DNA of 49,880 nt, from positions 1-49,880 of the forward strand of contig DAIDHX010000177.1 in the NCBI GenBank assembly GCA_027451885.1. The letters run 5' to 3'. This document shows, in pieces, positions 32,814 through 41,725 of this stretch. Both the position numbers and the translations under genes were made by a program. Each line of letters begins with the position of its first letter. The stretch's first letter is position 1. The notes beneath the pieces were generated by a model that was given only the letters and a program-made list of their open reading frames with translations, was not told the origin of the DNA and did no database searches. This stretch comes from Planctomycetales bacterium. Its GTDB lineage: Bacteria; Planctomycetota; Planctomycetia; Isosphaerales; Isosphaeraceae.

Positions 32814-35800
32814 TTAACGGCCTCGAGGTCGAATCGCGCCCCGGTAGAATGACGAGAGTTGAGGAAACCAACGCCGTTTCGGAGACGACTGAGGGGGCGG
32901 AGCGGGCAAGGGATTCGCGGCCTGCGCCCAGTCTCGCCAGCCCTGGAGCTTGACCGAAACATTGGGATAGTGCTCGCTCTTGTTCGTCACGAGGGCGAAC
33001 TGGTTCACGGCTTTACCGTCCGAACCATCACCCGCGCCCCACTGCTGGCCGACCCACGCGCAGTCGCCCCAGATCTGCCAGCCCCAGACACCAGGGGCCA
33101 TTCCGAACGGCGGATCGCAGAAACTGAACTCGTTCTGAAGCGCAACGCCAGACAACTGAATCGCGGTGTAATACGCGTTTTGAAGGTCTCGCATTGAGGG
33201 ATCATAAAGCATGTCATGGGTAAGGATGGCATGCAGCGATCCTGTCTGATTGGCGTCGTTGGTTCCAACTGAAGTAGGAACAATTGCTCCAATGCTCCCC
33301 TCGTAACCGACGATTTCTGGAACGAAGTTCGCCGGCTGAGAGCCAACGGGGATGTAATTTGACGCCAGGCCGCCAACCGTGACGCCACTGCTCAAATAGT
33401 TCCCATAAACCAGGTAATGCCGGAAAATGTCCGCAAGCTGGCCTCTGGTCCAGGGCGTCCATGATGCACCATAGACGATGCTATTCGGGTTTGTGCTGGC
33501 GATTGAGGCCGCTCCAAGCTTGAATGACCAGATCGCGCTATGGGCTGGTGGAGCAGTTCCAGTGACAGGATTTGCCGCTTTAAGCGGGACCGTCGTCGAA
33601 CTCCCAGTCGGTGGAACCGGGTTTCCCGTCAAGTATTGAACCTCTGATCCAGAAGCTCCATTCACGGGCGTGAGATACACGTTGACCGCCGAGGCCCACT
33701 GTGGGACGCCAGATGTCGCGTTGGGGAGGCTGATCGTCGCCACCGGGATGTCGCCAGCCGCGACTGTGAATTGTGCGGACTGGCTCGACCCGGCCGAACT
33801 CTCGAGTTTGGTTAACGAATCAACCCATGTGTATTTAAGATAATAGGTACCAGCGGCCAGCAAGCCGCCAGTCGTGCCGCCAGCGGTCGGATTGACTGTG
33901 GCGGCGATTGTGGGATCAGCGCGCTGATCCATTGGCACGTTCATGTAAGGCGCTACCGCGATCGCATCAATCTGAATCGGAGTCGCTGGCGACGTGGCAT
34001 TGTACGAGTTGGCGAACGCGACCACATCAGATTTCCACTGTGCTCCTGTAAACTGGCACCCATACACACGCACGATTTCGTTGGACCGACCGGCCGCCGC
34101 ATAGACCTGGGTGAAGATCGCATGAATCTGGGATGCTCGAAGCGCATAGGCGGCAGGCGACAGTTTAAGATTGTCTCCGTCGGTTGTTGGGTTGCCACCC
34201 CAGTAACCCAGAGAACCCAGGGCGTTGAAGAAGCCGATACCCGGCTTCAGCATGTTCCAGGGTTCGTTGTAATATTCGACATAGGTCTTGCGGCCGGCCT
34301 GGGTGCCCGCGAGCGTTTTTTGCGCGATCGCTTTCACAGTCGCATCCGTGGCGGCTGGCGGGACGTTAATCCAGAGGTTTGTATTGGGGAAACTCGACAC
34401 GAGGGCGCAGGCGAACTCCACTGGATACGATTGAGAATTGGTTCCGGAAACAGTTCCAGTGACGTTGACTGTGGTGGGGACGGAGACGTTATTGATCTGA
34501 CCCGGCATCGATGCGCCAGATCCAGCGTGAGTGCTGTTGCCGTAATACGCAAATGCAAATGTGTTCGCTCCCGTAACGAAGACTGTCACGTTTGCATTAT
34601 GGAAAGCACTCCAGTTCACCGTGTTGGTTGGGCCATCAGTGGCTGGCACACTAATCGAGCCGAAACCGAAGTGTAGCTGTTGCCCTGTGCGAAGCCCATG
34701 CGCCGCACTTGTAACAGCTTCGCCCATGCAGATATTGTCTCCAGCCGCCTGACCGCCAAATGCCAGATACATTGGCTCTGATGTGGTCCACGCTGGAAGC
34801 GTGATTGCGTAAGACCCTGGCGACCCTGGCGCCGTGGGCGTTCCCCATTGCTGAGTGTAGAGGTACGGCGAATTCGTGAGACTGTAGGGCCTGATCTCGG
34901 TGATCGTGACCGTGATATCCGTACTCGGATAAAACCAGGAAAAAGCCTCCGGATTCGGGAGGTCCGTTGGATCGACCGTCGAGCAGTCTCCACCGTAGCC
35001 CCAAAGTGAGTCCATGAAACGGATGCAGGCGGGTCCGTTCCCGTTCGGAGTTGTCAGCGCGTTGATCACGTTCGGATCAGGTGACCATTGAACGGGACGC
35101 GTGAAGCTTGTTGGCTGAGCACCAGTCGTTACAGGCGCGAAAAGATATTCGTTCTTAAGTGTCCAGTTGCCGGGGCTCGCGTTGTTGTATGCCGTTACGT
35201 TGATTTGCAAGTACTGGGAATATGCAACTGGGTTTGATACGTACGAGACATTCCATTGCCACATCTTCCCGACCTCGACGCCCTGGGAGTTTATCACTCC
35301 ATGAGTGATGGTCGGCCCAGAGATCGTGAGCGAACCAATTTCGTAGCTCTGTGAGAGGCTGACCGTCATGGGAGCCGATGGGTTCTGTTCATCGGCGACT
35401 AGAGTCCAGACACCTGTGACTGACGGATAGCATGTGCTGTCGACATAGTTTGTCGCGGTAATTTCCACGAAGGCCGCGCTTGCGGTTCCTAGCACTGAGG
35501 TAGGCTTGTAGTCTCCTGGTACAGTCGTATAAGCTCCCGTCCATCCGGCTGTCCTGTGAAGCCAGTTTCCCTCGTATCCTGCCGGGGCAGTCATCCCGGC
35601 AGTTGGGCCTGCCACATTCGTGCCGAGGAGCATCGTCTTTTGCGTGCTTGGCATCGTGAAACCGACTGAGGCCCCAACCGGGGGCTCGATCTGCCCTAGA
35701 TAGTTCGGAATTGGTGTCGGCGTGGCCGCGCCGCCGACGCCACCTGCAGCAGTTGTCGCCCAAAAATCGGCAGCAGTGTAAGTCAATACGTCCGAAGGTG

Positions 35801-36821
35801 TGAGAACCGTATCCAGAGAATACGCAACCCACGCGGTGTTTTGCTCTACCATAGTCCAAAAGGGACCGTTCGCCGTTACACTGACACCGTTGACCTGGAT
35901 TGCCGGCGTGCCTGGCACAGCGCTCACATATGCCGGTGCCTGACCTGGGTTGTTCTGGATCATGTTGAAGAACACAAGCCCGTTCTTCGAAACGTAAGGC
36001 TCACAGATGACGGGGGGCGAATAGACGAGCTGCGTTCCGTACGTCAACGAGCCATCGTTGGTGGCCGGAGTGCCAGGCAAAGGTCCGGTCAAGAGGTGTC
36101 CAAAAGTATTGCCGTTTCCAGAAAGGTCAGCGACGCCCGCGCCCGCGAGGCCGACGGGGGCGCTCAGCGATCCACCAAAGGCCCAGTACGCAGACGCTGG
36201 CGTGCTGGTCTGCATGGGGGTGATTGTCTGGTTTCTGAGCCCAATTGCGTCGTTCCGGCTCAGCGCATACCCATTCCAGACGGCGAGGTTGCCAATCTGA
36301 TAATCAAATGTCGTCGCGCCGCCGTTCATCTGGCCCGCATATAATGCCCCGTTCTCGTTCCAGGTATTAGAATTTACCGACGCGCTCGCAAAAGGAGCGC
36401 CATTCACATAAAGGGTTTGTGTTGCGTATGTCCAGGAGATCGCGAAATGGGTAGGGACGCCGATCGGAATTGGCACACTCCAGGTGATCTGAGCGCCGGT
36501 TCCGTAGTGCAAATGGATGTTGACGCTGAGCGGACCTGTTCCGATGTAGACAATAATAGGCGCGTTGGTAATTCCATTTTTGACCAGGATCTGCGGCGCG
36601 GTTGTGGCCGCGTTGATCTGGAGCATGAACGCGAACGAGGCGTTCGCCTGGTTGACGAAGAGCGCATTGGAGGCTGTTGCTACGCTAAGCGTGCCATTCG
36701 AGCGCAGGCTGGCCGCGCCGAGGGGCGGCATGTAGCGGGCAGAGTTGGAAGCGCCGCGGCGTGGCAGCGCGATGACCCTGGTGATCGGGAGAGTGGAGTG
36801 AGCGTGTGCTGGAGCGAACAT
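32814..36821 (-). CDS. Giant virion protein with LamG-like and glycoside-hydrolase-like domains
   Basis: 1335 residues from the ATG at 36821 with GGAATC upstream. N-terminal region about 40-210 is LamG/concanavalin-like (THFAISWTYATQTLYVNGAP, FDYQIGNLAVWNGYALS). Residues about 210-560 hold further beta repeats. The region about 800-1300 is glycoside-hydrolase-like: YVEYYNEPWN with candidate acid Glu853, and FVPEIVGYEG with candidate nucleophile Glu1169. Between them an Ig-like module of about 110 residues (about 975-1088, SAQFTVAAGDIPVA and VYLTPVNGASGSEV) is inserted; the same module occurs in the protein at 39151-39894. GC is visibly lower than in neighbours. It is probably a virion-bound depolymerase acting on host surface polysaccharide; position between head and tail genes instead of with the fibres is odd. 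Confidence 0.65.
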   Translation of the reverse strand: MFAPAHAHSTLPITRVIALPRRGASNSARYMPPLGAASLRSNGTLSVATASNALFVNQANASFAFMLQINAATTAPQILVKNGITNAPIIVYIGTGPLSVNIHLHYGTGAQITWSVPIPIGVPTHFAISWTYATQTLYVNGAPFASASVNSNTWNENGALYAGQMNGGATTFDYQIGNLAVWNGYALSRNDAIGLRNQTITPMQTSTPASAYWAFGGSLSAPVGLAGAGVADLSGNGNTFGHLLTGPLPGTPATNDGSLTYGTQLVYSPPVICEPYVSKNGLVFFNMIQNNPGQAPAYVSAVPGTPAIQVNGVSVTANGPFWTMVEQNTAWVAYSLDTVLTPSDVLTYTAADFWATTAAGGVGGAATPTPIPNYLGQIEPPVGASVGFTMPSTQKTMLLGTNVAGPTAGMTAPAGYEGNWLHRTAGWTGAYTTVPGDYKPTSVLGTASAAFVEITATNYVDSTCYPSVTGVWTLVADEQNPSAPMTVSLSQSYEIGSLTISGPTITHGVINSQGVEVGKMWQWNVSYVSNPVAYSQYLQINVTAYNNASPGNWTLKNEYLFAPVTTGAQPTSFTRPVQWSPDPNVINALTTPNGNGPACIRFMDSLWGYGGDCSTVDPTDLPNPEAFSWFYPSTDITVTITEIRPYSLTNSPYLYTQQWGTPTAPGSPGSYAITLPAWTTSEPMYLAFGGQAAGDNICMGEAVTSAAHGLRTGQQLHFGFGSISVPATDGPTNTVNWSAFHNANVTVFVTGANTFAFAYYGNSTHAGSGASMPGQINNVSVPTTVNVTGTVSGTNSQSYPVEFACALVSSFPNTNLWINVPPAATDATVKAIAQKTLAGTQAGRKTYVEYYNEPWNMLKPGIGFFNALGSLGYWGGNPTTDGDNLKLSPAAYALRASQIHAIFTQVYAAAGRSNEIVRVYGCQFTGAQWKSDVVAFANSYNATSPATPIQIDAIAVAPYMNVPMDQRADPTIAATVNPTAGGTTGGLLAAGTYYLKYTWVDSLTKLESSAGSSQSAQFTVAAGDIPVATISLPNATSGVPQWASAVNVYLTPVNGASGSEVQYLTGNPVPPTGSSTTVPLKAANPVTGTAPPAHSAIWSFKLGAASIASTNPNSIVYGASWTPWTRGQLADIFRHYLVYGNYLSSGVTVGGLASNYIPVGSQPANFVPEIVGYEGSIGAIVPTSVGTNDANQTGSLHAILTHDMLYDPSMRDLQNAYYTAIQLSGVALQNEFSFCDPPFGMAPGVWGWQIWGDCAWVGQQWGAGDGSDGKAVNQFALVTNKSEHYPNVSVKLQGWRDWAQAANPLPAPPPQSSPKRRWFPQLSSFYRGAIRPRGR

Positions 36822-36839
36822 GATCGATTCCGTTTGCCG

Positions 36840-37577
36840 TTAGGAGGCGGTTGCGGCCAGGGCGTCGACGGGGCTGGGGCCTGTCGTGGTGAGGCTCGCA
36901 GTCGCGGTATTCGTGTTCGATTCCTCGGCGACGGCGTTATACGCACGCACGCCCACTGTGTAGAGTCCGCCGCCGGTCGGGCCGGCCAGAATAGTGGAGT
37001 AGGCACACTGGCCGGCGGCGTAAGGAACCGTTGCCGCGGGCGTCTGATACTGCGGAGTGGTGCCGGCCTGGGCGTAAACGCGAAAGCCGAGGGGGCTGGT
37101 TGCGCGATTCGCCGCCAGATAGGCCCATTGGACGAGAATCGAGCCGCCGGCGAGGGGCACGATTCGGAGTCCTGTCGGCTGGTTCGGCTGGAGCGAGATA
37201 TCCGCGCCAGTGGGACCGAGCACAATCGCCAGGGCACAGTCGACGTTGGTTTCGACGAGCCCGGTCGCAACCGCCTGCGCCCGCACTGCGAACGCATACG
37301 AGCCACCGGGACTCAGAGGATAGGTCTGCCAGGAAAGCCCGGGCAGAACCGCCACGGGCGCTGCGTAGTTGATCGGATCTCCGAGCCCGGAGTTGGCGTA
37401 GACCAGGTAGACGACGCTCGGCGCGGGGAGTCGAGCTCCCCAGACGCGCCCGGGACCGGGCGCGCGCCTGGGCCGAACCGGCTGAGTGCGGGTCATCGTG
37501 AAGGTGAGCCCCGCGGGCGTCGCCGCCGCAAGCCCATTCCACGAATCCAGGCCGCCGAGCACGTGTTCCGCGTCCAT
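36840..37577 (-). CDS. Fn3-domain phage structural protein
   Basis: 245 residues from the ATG at 37577; the longer frame upstream has no better start. Contains Fn3-like units, for example PTGLRIVPLAGGSILVQWAY followed by NRATSPLGFRVYAQAG, and a last one ending GLYTVGVRAYNAVAEES. Arg/Pro-rich linker near residue 40. Likely a head-decoration or head fibre protein; it is 18 bp upstream of the giant hydrolase-like gene. Confidence 0.6.
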   Translation of the reverse strand: MDAEHVLGGLDSWNGLAAATPAGLTFTMTRTQPVRPRRAPGPGRVWGARLPAPSVVYLVYANSGLGDPINYAAPVAVLPGLSWQTYPLSPGGSYAFAVRAQAVATGLVETNVDCALAIVLGPTGADISLQPNQPTGLRIVPLAGGSILVQWAYLAANRATSPLGFRVYAQAGTTPQYQTPAATVPYAAGQCAYSTILAGPTGGGLYTVGVRAYNAVAEESNTNTATASLTTTGPSPVDALAATAS

Positions 37578-37587
37578 GATCGGATGA

Positions 37588-38040
37588 TCACTCCTCGATC
37601 TTGACATAACCGCGCACGTTGACGCCAAGCTGCGCGGTGATCTGGAAGCCGAGAATCCCGCCGCCGCCGATGATGTCTTCCTGGCCCTGGGGCGCCAGGT
37701 ATTCGTAGCCGAGCTGGGGATGGACCGTGAAGGTCTTGAGCACGGGAGTGGAGTAGGTGGGCTCAGCGGTGTAGTTGATGCCGCCCGTGGTCTGGACCGC
37801 CTCAGGGAGCTCGGGCTCCACGAGCTGGAGCACCTCGGCGGTCGAGGTGCCGTCGGTGCTGATGCGGCCCACGGTGATCTGCACCGGCGTTGCGCTATTC
37901 ACTGTGCCGTCGAAATAGAAGCCGTAGGCGAGCACCTTGACCCGCTGCTTGGCGGGGGCTGTGAGCCGGGCGACCGTTTTGGGCACGCCGGCGTTGAGCG
38001 GGGTCATGGGGATGTCCAGGTAGCCTTGAAGCGCGGCCAT
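37588..38040 (-). CDS. Small phage structural protein
   Basis: 150 residues from the ATG at 38040 (GAGGAG upstream). All-beta appearance: VPKTVARLTAPAKQRVKVLA, ITVGRISTDGTSTAEVLQLV, LGYEYLAPQGQEDIIGGGG, ending QLGVNVRGYVKIEE. No known family is recognised. Order suggests a decoration or head-completion protein. Fits a head-fibre base for the neighbouring Fn3 protein. Confidence 0.55.
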   Translation of the reverse strand: MAALQGYLDIPMTPLNAGVPKTVARLTAPAKQRVKVLAYGFYFDGTVNSATPVQITVGRISTDGTSTAEVLQLVEPELPEAVQTTGGINYTAEPTYSTPVLKTFTVHPQLGYEYLAPQGQEDIIGGGGILGFQITAQLGVNVRGYVKIEE

Positions 38041-38093
38041 GGGGGAATTGCTCCTCGGTGCGATTAAGGGAAAAAGCTGTGGAATTGGGCGCG

Positions 38094-38777
38094 TTAGCGT
38101 GTCACCCGGCAGTCGAAGACAGTGGATGGAGAGGCGGAATTGCCCAGCGGTCCCCAGCGAATTTGGACGCGGGAAATCACGTCGGTGAGCTGGGAGCGAA
38201 GCCTCTCGAGCTTGAGAGCGAAATCGCCTTGATCGGTGCGAGTCTCGGCGGTGTAACGATCGACGAGAACCTGCAAAACGGTGGCGGAGCGCAGGTCTCG
38301 GAGGTCGTAGAGCCACTGGCTCGAGCGGTCAAAGATGTTTTCGTCGATCCCGAAGCGGCGTTTGAGGTCGAAGGAGGCTTCCTCGAGCTGGGGATAGAGG
38401 GTGTTGACGGTGAAGGCCACGCCAGCCAGCCCCGCGGCGGGTGCGGGAGGTTGGCCGACGTTCAGCCCCTGGTGCAGCCGCCGCAGGACGACCGAATTCC
38501 CACTTACGGAATCGATCGCGAGAAGCATCCCTGTTCCGGGATATTGGCTTTTGGGTTGCGTCAGCCAGGCGACCTGATTGGGCTGGACGCCGTTGGCCTG
38601 GAAGTTGACCGAGGCCGAGGTGAGAATCCAGGGGGAACCGGCCGCGAAGACGCCGTCGGTCCCCTGCGCGGATTGCTGCCAGGGGGGGCAGAGCACCACG
38701 AAGTCGCCGCCGGCGCGGACGGCGACGTCCTCGTCGGTTGCGTACACTGGAGAGGTTTGCTCGGGAAGGCTGCTCAT
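38094..38777 (-). CDS. Head-tail connector candidate
   Basis: 227 residues. After a beta N-terminal half (GGDFVVLCPPWQQSAQGTDG, SASVNFQANGVQPNQVAWL), the C-terminal half is helical: LEEASFDLKRRFGIDENIFD, WLYDLRDLRSATVLQVLVDR, DFALKLERLRSQLTDVISRV. The helical part resembles adaptor/gp6-like connector proteins that dock under the portal. Assigned by position after capsid genes and by composition. Confidence 0.5.
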   Translation of the reverse strand: MSSLPEQTSPVYATDEDVAVRAGGDFVVLCPPWQQSAQGTDGVFAAGSPWILTSASVNFQANGVQPNQVAWLTQPKSQYPGTGMLLAIDSVSGNSVVLRRLHQGLNVGQPPAPAAGLAGVAFTVNTLYPQLEEASFDLKRRFGIDENIFDRSSQWLYDLRDLRSATVLQVLVDRYTAETRTDQGDFALKLERLRSQLTDVISRVQIRWGPLGNSASPSTVFDCRVTR

Positions 38778-38819
38778 GTGGCGTCCCGGATTCGAAAAGG
38801 TCTAGGGGAAGGGTAACGC

Positions 38820-39095
38820 CTACCTGGCTGGCCGAAACGGCACAGGCTCGGGAATCACCGGGCCGCGATCGAAGTCGATCGGGATGGCTCCCTTGCCTGG
38901 CTCGACCGCGGCCGGCGGCTGGGGCATCCTGGAATCCTGGGCGTGGAAGCGAACCATCGGCTCGGCGATCTGCGGTGGTTCCTTGTGGCGGGGACCCTGG
39001 GGTTCGACATGAAGCGGCTGCAGAGGGCTGGGCTGCTTGTGCCTGGGACCTTGCGGGCCAACCCCCAGGATCGGTTCAGGGCGATGCTTGGACAT
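38820..39095 (-). CDS. Small proline-rich phage protein
   Basis: 91 residues from the ATG at 39095 with GAGG upstream. Proline-rich and basic, with an internal repeat: GPQGPRHKQPSPLQPLH then EPQGPRHKEPPQIAEP. Probably disordered; could be a linker or scaffold-like accessory protein. No family recognised. Confidence 0.5.
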   Translation of the reverse strand: MSKHRPEPILGVGPQGPRHKQPSPLQPLHVEPQGPRHKEPPQIAEPMVRFHAQDSRMPQPPAAVEPGKGAIPIDFDRGPVIPEPVPFRPAR

Positions 39096-39150
39096 GGATG
39101 AGCCTCGATGAGAGAAAGAGATCGGAGGAGGACGGACTGAGGCTGCCGGC

Positions 39151-39894
39151 TCAGGGCCAGGTGCGCCTGGGCGTGACGCCGCCGATGCTCGTGGTGGTGG
39201 GGTTGATGTGGCCGGGGTTGGCGTCCATGAGTGTGCCGATTTCCTTGCAAAGCTGGTCGAGCAAGGCGAAGAGGCCGTGCATGGCGCGGAAATTGGCGAT
39301 CTCCTGGGCGTGGACCATCGGCCGTCCCTCGTTGAAGTCAACCACGATCTGCCGCAGCCTGGCGAAGGCCCGATCGAGCTTCATCCGCCTGGGAGCGCGC
39401 ACCAGGTCGAAGTTGAGCGCGGTGAAGATGGTGGTATTCACGAGCGGCGGAGGCGAGGCGTAATTCGACCCCGGGGCAGCCGCGGCGAGAGCGAAGGTAT
39501 TTGTGGTCACATCCCGGGCGTAGAGCACCTCGGTTCCCGATGCGCCCCCGGCCGGCGTGAGATACACCGAACGCGCCACGTTCCCCGCCTGAAGTGCGGG
39601 AAATGTGAGCACCGGGATGTCGCCCGCCGCGACGGTGAACTGAGCCGATTCGGGCGAGGCCGTGGTCTCGCCGAAGCCGTTGGTCTCGGTGAACGTGGCG
39701 TAGTACGTGCCGGCCGCGAGAATGCCGCCGGTGGCGCCGCCGCCGGTTGCGGAGACGGTGGGAGCGGCCGTCGGGCTAGACGTACCCCCCTGGTTTGCCT
39801 GGATCAATAAATCGAGCTGGCCCGCCGCGCCGGCGGCCTGGAACTGGGCGAACGTCGCGCCCGAAGGCGCCACACTGGGACTAGCATATGCCAT
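39151..39894 (-). CDS. Phage head-associated protein carrying the Ig-like module
   Basis: 247 residues from the ATG at 39894. Residues about 46-150 are the Ig-like module also found in the giant hydrolase-like protein: GGILAAGTYYATFTETNGFG, SAQFTVAAGDIPVL, VYLTPAGGASGTEV. The C-terminal part is helical (RRMKLDRAFARLRQIVVDFN, IANFRAMHGLFALLDQLCKE), perhaps the part that attaches to the capsid. Probably a capsid decoration or head fibre. Confidence 0.65.
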   Translation of the reverse strand: MAYASPSVAPSGATFAQFQAAGAAGQLDLLIQANQGGTSSPTAAPTVSATGGGATGGILAAGTYYATFTETNGFGETTASPESAQFTVAAGDIPVLTFPALQAGNVARSVYLTPAGGASGTEVLYARDVTTNTFALAAAAPGSNYASPPPLVNTTIFTALNFDLVRAPRRMKLDRAFARLRQIVVDFNEGRPMVHAQEIANFRAMHGLFALLDQLCKEIGTLMDANPGHINPTTTSIGGVTPRRTWP

Positions 39895-39896
39895 TA

Positions 39897-40310
39897 TTAA
39901 GACCCTTTTTTGTTTTCGACCCTGGGTCCCTTGCGGGAAGAATCCGCGGCGGGACCCGGGGGATCGAAGTCGCACAGGACTGCGAAACGACGCTGGGGCG
40001 GCGCAAGACCAAATGCTTCCCACGCCTCGTCGCACATGGCCGCCGCCGTACCGGCCAGGGCGTGCAGCTTGTCGAGCTCCGCCTCGCACTGCCTGAGCGT
40101 TCCCTGCACGTATTCGAGCTCGATCGGTGTGAAGACCGGCTTATCCCGTTCCTTGCGGGCTCGGTGCCAGCGTTCGCAGAGCTGGCCCAGGAGCGTGGAG
40201 ATCTCGTGGATCTCGCGGTTGTGCCGCGCCTTGTGGGTAAGGAGCCTGGGCAGGCGCAACCGCTCTCCTTGCCGGTCCAGGTAGAAGGGAGTGCCCCGGT
40301 AATGCCACAC
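39897..40310 (-). CDS. Small hypothetical head-module protein
   Basis: 137 residues from a GTG at 40310 preceded by GCGAGG; the frame is open further upstream into the capsid gene but I see no better start. Helical: LTHKARHNREIHEISTLLGQ, FTPIELEYVQGTLRQCEAEL, AAAMCDEAWEAFGLAPPQRR; starts VWHYRGTPFYLDRQGERLRL. Charged, possibly coiled-coil. No family recognised; the real start is uncertain. Confidence 0.5.
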   Translation of the reverse strand: MWHYRGTPFYLDRQGERLRLPRLLTHKARHNREIHEISTLLGQLCERWHRARKERDKPVFTPIELEYVQGTLRQCEAELDKLHALAGTAAAMCDEAWEAFGLAPPQRRFAVLCDFDPPGPAADSSRKGPRVENKKGS

Positions 40311-40386
40311 GGAAAGACCTCGCTCGAGTGCAGGTGAAAGAAGAGGACAGGCGTCCGTGCCCGCCCGAACGACCAGTGGGAGCCGA

Positions 40387-41580
40387 TCAGACGGCCGAGA
40401 AGGCGGTGATGCCCTCGACCCAGGCGTGATGGCTTTCGTTGACGACCTCGATCGCCAGTTCCGCGATCCAGTCCCCTTCGACCATGTCGCCGCGGTTGCC
40501 GCGCAGGTTCCAGTAAGGGTTCCGCTTGTTGCGGATGTAGACCTCGGAGCTTGTGAGCGCGATCGCGGTGAAGGGACGGAGCAGGGGCGCCTCGACGATG
40601 GTGACGCCGTGGAGGAACGGGGCCTCGAGCACATGGATCGGTGTGCCGAAGATGGTCTCGCCCGCCGGCACGCGCTGAACTGCCTGTCCCCAGGTGGCGA
40701 AGGCGCTCATGAAGTTGGTTGAGACGAGCATGAAGTCAGGCTCGCCGCCGCCGGCGCGTGCGGCCTGGAGCGTGTCACGGATGAGATCCGTCGAGCCGTA
40801 GGCCGCGGCGTTGATCGGCGTCGAGCTGTTGACAGGAGAAATATTGTTGGTATGAAAGATTGAGCGCAGGCCGTTCATCTTGGCGGTGACCGGCACGCCC
40901 CCGTTGTTCACCGCGTCGACCGGGGCCTGTTCCACGCCGTAATAGCAGGACGTCTCGATGTCGTCCACCATGTTCTGGAGCTGGACGGTCATGTTGAAGT
41001 CGAACGGCGACTGGATGCCCCCGGGCATGACCTGAGACCGCGCCGACTGCGCCGAGCCGCCGATCTGAACCGGGAACTGGAACGTCTGGCAGTACTGCGT
41101 GCGAACCGTGCCGATCGTGGTCAGACCGGTCTGCTGCACCTCAGCACCCGTACGCGAGTTGCCGATCAGGTTCACGGTCGAGGAGTTCGCCGCGCTTGCC
41201 AGGACGTTCGTGCCCGACACGCCGCGGATCACGTTGACCGTGGTCGAGGACGTGGGATCGCCGCTCACCTGCACGCGCTCGGGAGTTCCCGTCGCCGAGT
41301 CGACGATCTCGAGCACGTCGTGGTTCATGAGGAACGTGGCGTCGGCGAGCGTGAGGCTGGTCTGGGTATTCGACGTCACGGCCGCCCCCAGGGTGGTGCC
41401 GCGGGCGCGATACTTGTGTGTATACATCTGGAAGTCAACGCGCTCGACGGGCACATAGGGGAGCCGCGTGACGAGCGGATTGCGGTTGGCGAACCAGTTA
41501 CGGATTGCCACCGTGATGTCATTACGAGCCTCGATGCCCGCCTGCTGCGAGCCGAGGAATCCTTGCAGGAAGTCAGCCAT
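40387..41580 (-). CDS. Major capsid protein (DUF5309 / SU10-type)
   Basis: 397 residues, HK97-fold capsid by features. The N-terminal arm IRNWFANRNPLVTRLPYVPV is typical of the DUF5309 group, followed by an inserted beta region (about 60-140, VLEIVDSATGTPERVQVSGD) and the main alpha/beta part: QLQNMVDDIETSCYYGVEQ, RDTLQAARAGGGEPDFMLVS, and the C-terminal VYIRNKRNPYWNLRGNRGDM. In-frame ATG at 41580. The preceding gene is the scaffold candidate, the standard order. Confidence 0.85.
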   Translation of the reverse strand: MADFLQGFLGSQQAGIEARNDITVAIRNWFANRNPLVTRLPYVPVERVDFQMYTHKYRARGTTLGAAVTSNTQTSLTLADATFLMNHDVLEIVDSATGTPERVQVSGDPTSSTTVNVIRGVSGTNVLASAANSSTVNLIGNSRTGAEVQQTGLTTIGTVRTQYCQTFQFPVQIGGSAQSARSQVMPGGIQSPFDFNMTVQLQNMVDDIETSCYYGVEQAPVDAVNNGGVPVTAKMNGLRSIFHTNNISPVNSSTPINAAAYGSTDLIRDTLQAARAGGGEPDFMLVSTNFMSAFATWGQAVQRVPAGETIFGTPIHVLEAPFLHGVTIVEAPLLRPFTAIALTSSEVYIRNKRNPYWNLRGNRGDMVEGDWIAELAIEVVNESHHAWVEGITAFSAV

Positions 41581-41725
41581 GGAACAGGGTCCTTAAAGGG
41601 TGCGGCGTTCGCGGTTCTCGTGGCGCCGCGGACCACGGCCGGCTGCCCAGAGCGGGCGGTCGAGAGAGCACGGAAGGAAACACGCGCGCCCGGAGCCAGC
41701 CTCCGGGCGTCCCGTGAGTTGGGGG

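Noticed and set aside
36417-37604. 395-codon plus-strand frame opposite the Fn3 gene and the N-terminal end of the giant gene
   Set aside because: No ribosome site, Arg/Gly-rich, no motif; antisense shadow in a block where all genes run the other way.
40387-40634. Frameshift extension of the capsid protein into the next open frame
   Set aside because: The following frame is open back into the capsid gene, but in the +1 sense, with no slippery site or structure at the capsid stop.
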